A DNA stretch of 35,622 nt from Streptomyces beijiangensis (GTDB lineage Bacteria > Actinomycetota > Actinomycetes > Streptomycetales > Streptomycetaceae). Location: positions 1 through 35,622 of the forward strand of contig NZ_JAFLRJ010000020.1 of assembly GCF_017315755.1 (NCBI RefSeq). The letters are read 5' to 3'. Each line of letters opens with the position of its first letter. Positions within the stretch are counted from its first letter, which is position 1. This document shows, piece after piece, positions 32,175 through 35,622 of this stretch. The translations under genes and the position numbers were made by a program. The notes beneath the pieces are model-generated. The model was given only the letters and a program-made list of their open reading frames with translations. It was not told where the DNA came from and did no database searches.

Positions 32175-32764
32175 CGGACCGCCAGAGCCAGGAAACGGCT
32201 GTCCTCGTCGACGTACGAGACCAGCCGCCAGCCCGAAGTGCCGAGCAGCGGACGGAGATTCGACTCGGCGCGCAGGTCCTCAGGGGTGACCATGCGCCCC
32301 TGCCTGGCGGCCAGCGCGGCACGGCCGACGGGATGGAACAGGGCGAGCAGACCGCCGGGGCGCACGACTCTCGCCAACTCGCGCAGATTCTCGTCCGGTT
32401 GGGGCAGGTGGGAGATCAACCCTGCCCCGAACACGGCATCCAGGGCCCGGGACCGCACCGGAAGCCGCGTGACATCGCCGAGCAGCAACCGCCCGCTGCG
32501 GTCACGGCCCGCCCGTACCGCAGCGGTGAGCATCGCGGGTGTCAGATCGATTCCGAGTACGGATCCCCCCGAGCCCACGGCATCGCGCAGCGCCGGCAGA
32601 GCGCGACCCGTGCCGCAACCCGCGTCGAGCACGGCGTCACCGGGGCGCAGCCCGAGCTCGCCCACGGCGGTGGCGTACGCGGGCCCGTCATCGGGGAAGC
32701 GTTCGTCCCAGCCCGCCGCCCGTGCACCGAAGAACTCCTGAACGTGCGTGTGGTCATCGGCCAT
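32165..32764 (-). CDS. Class I SAM-dependent methyltransferase
   Basis: The 199-residue protein starts at ATG 32764. The SAM-binding motif is GDAVLDAGCGTGRALPALRD (around residues 42-61), followed by the acidic second strand GSVLGIDLTPAML, the GDVTRLPVRSRALDAVFGAG segment and LRELARVVRPGGLLALFHPV, all in the usual order of a UbiE/Methyltransf_11-type enzyme. The N-terminus (VQEFFGARAAGWDERFPDD) is typical of small-molecule methyltransferases. The substrate cannot be read. The longer upstream open frame lies in the opposite MHYT gene and is not used. It converges with the alpha/beta hydrolase and overlaps it by ten bases, and lies divergently from the MHYT gene, 150 bases away. Confidence 0.88.
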   Translation of the reverse strand: MADDHTHVQEFFGARAAGWDERFPDDGPAYATAVGELGLRPGDAVLDAGCGTGRALPALRDAVGSGGSVLGIDLTPAMLTAAVRAGRDRSGRLLLGDVTRLPVRSRALDAVFGAGLISHLPQPDENLRELARVVRPGGLLALFHPVGRAALAARQGRMVTPEDLRAESNLRPLLGTSGWRLVSYVDEDSRFLALAVRQS

Positions 32765-32914
32765 ACAGACATGATCCCCCACCCGATCGAGCGTCGAACT
32801 GTGCGCACGTTCGAGCAGGACACGGTCGTCCTGGAACACCTCTTCGTCAGAATCCGGCAGCTTTCGAAATGCGCCCCTACTGCGCGCCCCCAAGGGGGCT
32901 ACCGTCCCGGATCC

Positions 32915-33688
32915 ATGGGACACCTTGACCACGCCGCCTTCGGCTGGCTGACACCCGTGCTGTCGTACGTGATGGCCGCCATCGGCTCCGCCCTCGGCCT
33001 GCGCTGCACCCTGCGGGCTCTGGAGACGAGCGGCCGGTCGCGCCGCAACTGGCTGATCACCGCGGCGACAGCGCTCGGCACCGGCATCTGGACCATGCAC
33101 TTCGTCGCGATGCTCGGCTTCGGCGTCAGCGGCACGGACATCCACTACAACGTGCCGCTTACCCTCCTCAGCCTGCTCGTGGCGGTGCTCGTCGTCGGAG
33201 CCGGGGTCTTCGCCGTCGGCTATGGCCACGACCGCGTCAGAGCGCTGCTGACGGGCGGGCTCACGACCGGACTCGGCGTGGCGAGCATGCACTACCTGGG
33301 CATGGCGGCCCTGCGCCTGCACGGCACGGTGCACTACGACCCGCTCCTCGTGGGCCTCTCCGTCCTCATCGCCGTGATCGCCGCGACGGCGGCACTCTGG
33401 GCGGCTCTCAACATCGAGGCCCCCATCGCGGTCGCGGGCGCATCCCTGGTCATGGGACTGGCGGTGAGCAGCATGCACTACACCGGAATGTTCGCCGTGA
33501 GCGTGCAGGTGGCTCCCTCCCGAGATGTGCTCCCGGGGGCAACGGCGATGCAGTTCATCTTCCCTCTCGCCGTGGGCCTCGGGTCGTACCTCTTCGTCAC
33601 CTCCGCCTTCGTCGCGCTCTCGCCCACGGCACGCGAGCGCGCGGCCTACGCCGCCGCGGAACGCCTCACCGAATCCGCGGCGCCGTAG
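32915..33688 (+). CDS. MHYT-domain membrane sensor protein
   Basis: The 257-residue membrane protein starts at ATG 32915. It has seven likely membrane helices and three copies of the MHYT motif: MHFVAMLGFG at 61-70, MHYLGMAALR at 125-134 and MHYTGMFAVS at 187-196. The motif residues (Met, His) are proposed to bind a copper ion near the outer face, so the protein may sense a diatomic gas or metal. Usually MHYT domains carry a GGDEF/EAL or kinase domain; this one has only a short C-terminal tail (SPTARERAAYAAAERL). In this genome the neighbouring gene, 56 bases downstream on the same strand, is a histidine kinase, so the two may work together. Confidence 0.94.
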   Translation: MGHLDHAAFGWLTPVLSYVMAAIGSALGLRCTLRALETSGRSRRNWLITAATALGTGIWTMHFVAMLGFGVSGTDIHYNVPLTLLSLLVAVLVVGAGVFAVGYGHDRVRALLTGGLTTGLGVASMHYLGMAALRLHGTVHYDPLLVGLSVLIAVIAATAALWAALNIEAPIAVAGASLVMGLAVSSMHYTGMFAVSVQVAPSRDVLPGATAMQFIFPLAVGLGSYLFVTSAFVALSPTARERAAYAAAERLTESAAP

Positions 33689-33744
33689 CCGCCGTCCCAT
33701 GGGCCCCGGGCCGCCAGTTCCGTTTCCGTAAGCGAGGAGAGCCG

Positions 33745-35622
33745 GTGCGAACACCCCGCAAGAACCAGGGCGGCACAGCCCCGAAGCCGCCCGCGCCCCA
33801 GACGCGCGGACGGCGCGCGCACGCGGGCCTGCCCGCCGAGGAGCACCCGTCCGGCGAACCGTTGCCGCAGCCGGCGGCACCGGTCCCTGCCGCCCAGGGC
33901 CGTCTGACGCTCCGTCCGCGCACCGTACGGGCGAAGATCGTGTCGCTCCTGATGGTGCCCGTCGTCTCCCTGCTGGCGCTCTGGGGCCTCGCCACCGTCA
34001 CGACCGCCCAGGACGTGGTCCGGCTGAGCCGGCAGCAGCGCGTAGACGACCAGATCCGTACGCCCGTCACCACGGCCGCCGTCCAGCTCCAGGCCGAACG
34101 GCGCGCTGCGCTGCGCTGCGCGGCCGCTCCCGGCGCCGACACGGCGGCCGAACTCCGCCGCCAGGCCGGACGTACCGACGCGGCCGTGGCGGCGCTCAGC
34201 ATCGGAGGCGGCCACACCGTCGCCGACGCGGGCGGCATGCCCGATGAGGTCGCAGGCCGTCTCGCCGCGTTCGTCACGGGTGCCCACCGGCTGGACGCCC
34301 TGCGCGCCGCGGTCCTCGGCCGCCGTACGGACGCGGACAAGGCGTACGAGCAGTACAACGCGGCCATCGCCACCGCGTACGGCGTCACCGGCGCCCTCAC
34401 CGGTGTGCAGGGGGCCGAGGACGGCTCCGGCGCACGCGTGCGGTACGAACTCTCCTTGGCGGGCGAATCGCTCTCCAGGGAGGACGCCCTGCTCTCCGCC
34501 GCCCAGCTCAGCCGTTCCCTGGCAGGGGACCGCCTGCGCGCTTTCACCGATGCCGTCCTGACGCGCCGTGAGCAGAGTGCGTCGGCCGTCGACCTCCCGG
34601 CCGCCTCCCGGTCCGCCTGGCGGTCCCTCAGCTCGGCCGCCGACTACACCCGGCTGCGTACGGTGGAGGACAAGGTCCTCGCCGCGACCCCGGGCCGCGA
34701 CGCCGCCCAGGCTGCCCCGGCCTCCGTGTGGGACGCGCCCTCCACCGCCGTGCAGAGCGGGCTGCGCGCCATCGCGACGGACAAGGGCAGCCGGCCCAAC
34801 CCCGTCGTCCGCGGTGTGCTCACCCCCGCAGGGGCAGGCGTCCTGCTCGGGCTGGCCGCGGTCGCCGCCTCCCTGGTCATCTCCGTACGCATCGGACGCG
34901 GCCTCGTCGTCGAACTTCTCACCCTGCGCAACAGCGCGCTGCGGATCGCCCGAGGCAAACTGCCCCACGCCATGGAGCGCCTGCGCTCCGGAGAAACGAT
35001 CGACATCCAGGCCGAAGCCCCGCAAGGACCACCCGCCCGGGACGAGATCGCCCAGGTCGGCGAGGCTCTGGACACCGTGCACCGTGCCGCGCTTGGCGCC
35101 GCCGCCGAACGCGCCGAACTCGCCGGCGGCATCTCCAAGATCTTCGTGAACCTGGCCCGCCGCAGCCAGGTCCTCGTCCACCGCCAACTCGCCCTGCTCG
35201 ACAGCATGGAGCGCCGCGCGGAGGACCCGAGCGAACTCGGCGACCTCTTCCGCCTCGACCACCTCACCACCCGCATGCGCCGTCACGCCGAGAGCCTCAT
35301 CATTCTCTCCGGCGCCGCACCCGGCCGGGCCTGGCGCAAGCCGGTCCCGCTCACCAACGTCGTACGGGCAGCGGTCTCCGAGGTCGAGGACTACGCGCGC
35401 ATCGAGGTCCGCCAGCTCTCCGAGGCGGCCGTCACCGGAACCACCGTCGCCGACCTCACCCACCTGCTGGCCGAACTCGTGGAGAACGCCGCCCAGTTCT
35501 CCCCGCCCCACACCAAAGTGAGGGTCAGCGGCGAACCCGTAGGCACCGGATACGTCCTGGAGATCGAGGACCGCGGGCTTGGCATGGGCGCGGAGGCGCT
35601 CGCCGAGGCCAACCGCCGGATC
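33745..35622 (+). CDS. Nitrate-sensor-type histidine kinase of conservon type, 5' part
   Basis: The gene runs off the right edge; 626 codons are visible. The start is GTG 33745, following GAGGAG. Residues 1-60 are a Pro/Arg-rich cytoplasmic tail. One membrane span lies near 65-88 (KIVSLLMVPVVSLLALWGLA), an external nitrate/nitrite-sensing helical domain covers about 90-355, and a second span lies near 366-385 (GVLLGLAAVAASLVISVRIG). HAMP and kinase domains follow: LARRSQVLVHRQLALLDSME, FRLDHLTTRMRRHAESLIIL, the N box ELVENAAQFSPP near 577 and the G1 box EDRGLGMGAEAL. This is the layout of CvnA kinases, which precede roadblock, DUF742 and GTPase genes in Streptomyces conservons; those genes would lie beyond the window. 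Confidence 0.92.
   Translation, partial: MRTPRKNQGGTAPKPPAPQTRGRRAHAGLPAEEHPSGEPLPQPAAPVPAAQGRLTLRPRTVRAKIVSLLMVPVVSLLALWGLATVTTAQDVVRLSRQQRVDDQIRTPVTTAAVQLQAERRAALRCAAAPGADTAAELRRQAGRTDAAVAALSIGGGHTVADAGGMPDEVAGRLAAFVTGAHRLDALRAAVLGRRTDADKAYEQYNAAIATAYGVTGALTGVQGAEDGSGARVRYELSLAGESLSREDALLSAAQLSRSLAGDRLRAFTDAVLTRREQSASAVDLPAASRSAWRSLSSAADYTRLRTVEDKVLAATPGRDAAQAAPASVWDAPSTAVQSGLRAIATDKGSRPNPVVRGVLTPAGAGVLLGLAAVAASLVISVRIGRGLVVELLTLRNSALRIARGKLPHAMERLRSGETIDIQAEAPQGPPARDEIAQVGEALDTVHRAALGAAAERAELAGGISKIFVNLARRSQVLVHRQLALLDSMERRAEDPSELGDLFRLDHLTTRMRRHAESLIILSGAAPGRAWRKPVPLTNVVRAAVSEVEDYARIEVRQLSEAAVTGTTVADLTHLLAELVENAAQFSPPHTKVRVSGEPVGTGYVLEIEDRGLGMGAEALAEANRRI

Noticed and set aside
32887..32898. 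CCCCC-AA-GGGGG hairpin before the MHYT gene
   Set aside because: The arms are only five G/C bases with a 2-base loop, which is common by chance in this base composition.

Overview
The window looks like chromosomal DNA of a Streptomyces or a very close relative. Base composition is very GC-rich, with G or C in most third codon positions. The genes are typical of the genus: a streptogrisin-type protease, a class I xylose isomerase with the Streptomyces residue numbering, a SigB/SigF-type sigma factor beside a STAS protein, an MHYT protein, and a nitrate-sensor-type histidine kinase of the kind that heads 'conservon' operons. One lipoprotein gene carries the rare leucine codon TTA. No rRNA, tRNA, CRISPR array, insertion sequence or prophage was seen.

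Left part (1-5210). The secreted start of a GH92-type alpha-mannosidase runs off the left edge. It faces a secreted streptogrisin-like protease, and a perfect LacI-type palindrome lies between them. After a small secreted protein and a divergent cold-shock protein comes a low-density stretch that looks eroded: an RibD/DHFR-like reductase is intact, but a TPR regulator fragment and an SDR fragment are remnants.

Middle left (5211-12572). An HNH-like protein has lost its catalytic His. It is followed by a stomatin-like (SPFH) protein, a stand-alone GyrB-type ATPase domain with a degenerate Mg site, a TetR-SDR pair facing a truncated SDR, an acetaldehyde-type aldehyde dehydrogenase with a strong terminator, a TTA-containing lipoprotein, and a Tat-exported amidase.

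Xylose block (12608-18071). xylA is divergent from xylB. xylB overlaps a ROK-family repressor by ATGA, and an APC-type permease and the amidase follow on the same strand. This is a self-contained xylose-to-xylulose-5-phosphate module with its own repressor. The permease family suggests amino acids rather than xylose, so its link to xylose is unclear.

Right part (18142-35622). A proline-rich membrane-anchored protein contains a perfect 21-bp hairpin inside its gene and converges with a phytase-like secreted esterase. Then come an SNF2 helicase coupled to a SWIM zinc-finger protein, a fatty-acid desaturase, a tiny membrane protein, a MOSC protein, a secreted alpha/beta hydrolase, a STAS protein divergent from a stress-type sigma factor, two conserved unknowns, a PadR repressor facing an alpha/beta hydrolase across a clear palindrome, a methyltransferase, an MHYT sensor protein and the 5' part of the conservon kinase.

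No wholly new multi-gene system stands out. The most useful leads are the candidate operators (LacI, PadR, Crp-like and an 18-bp palindrome), the degenerate ATPase, the TTA codon, the in-gene hairpin and the MHYT-histidine kinase pairing.
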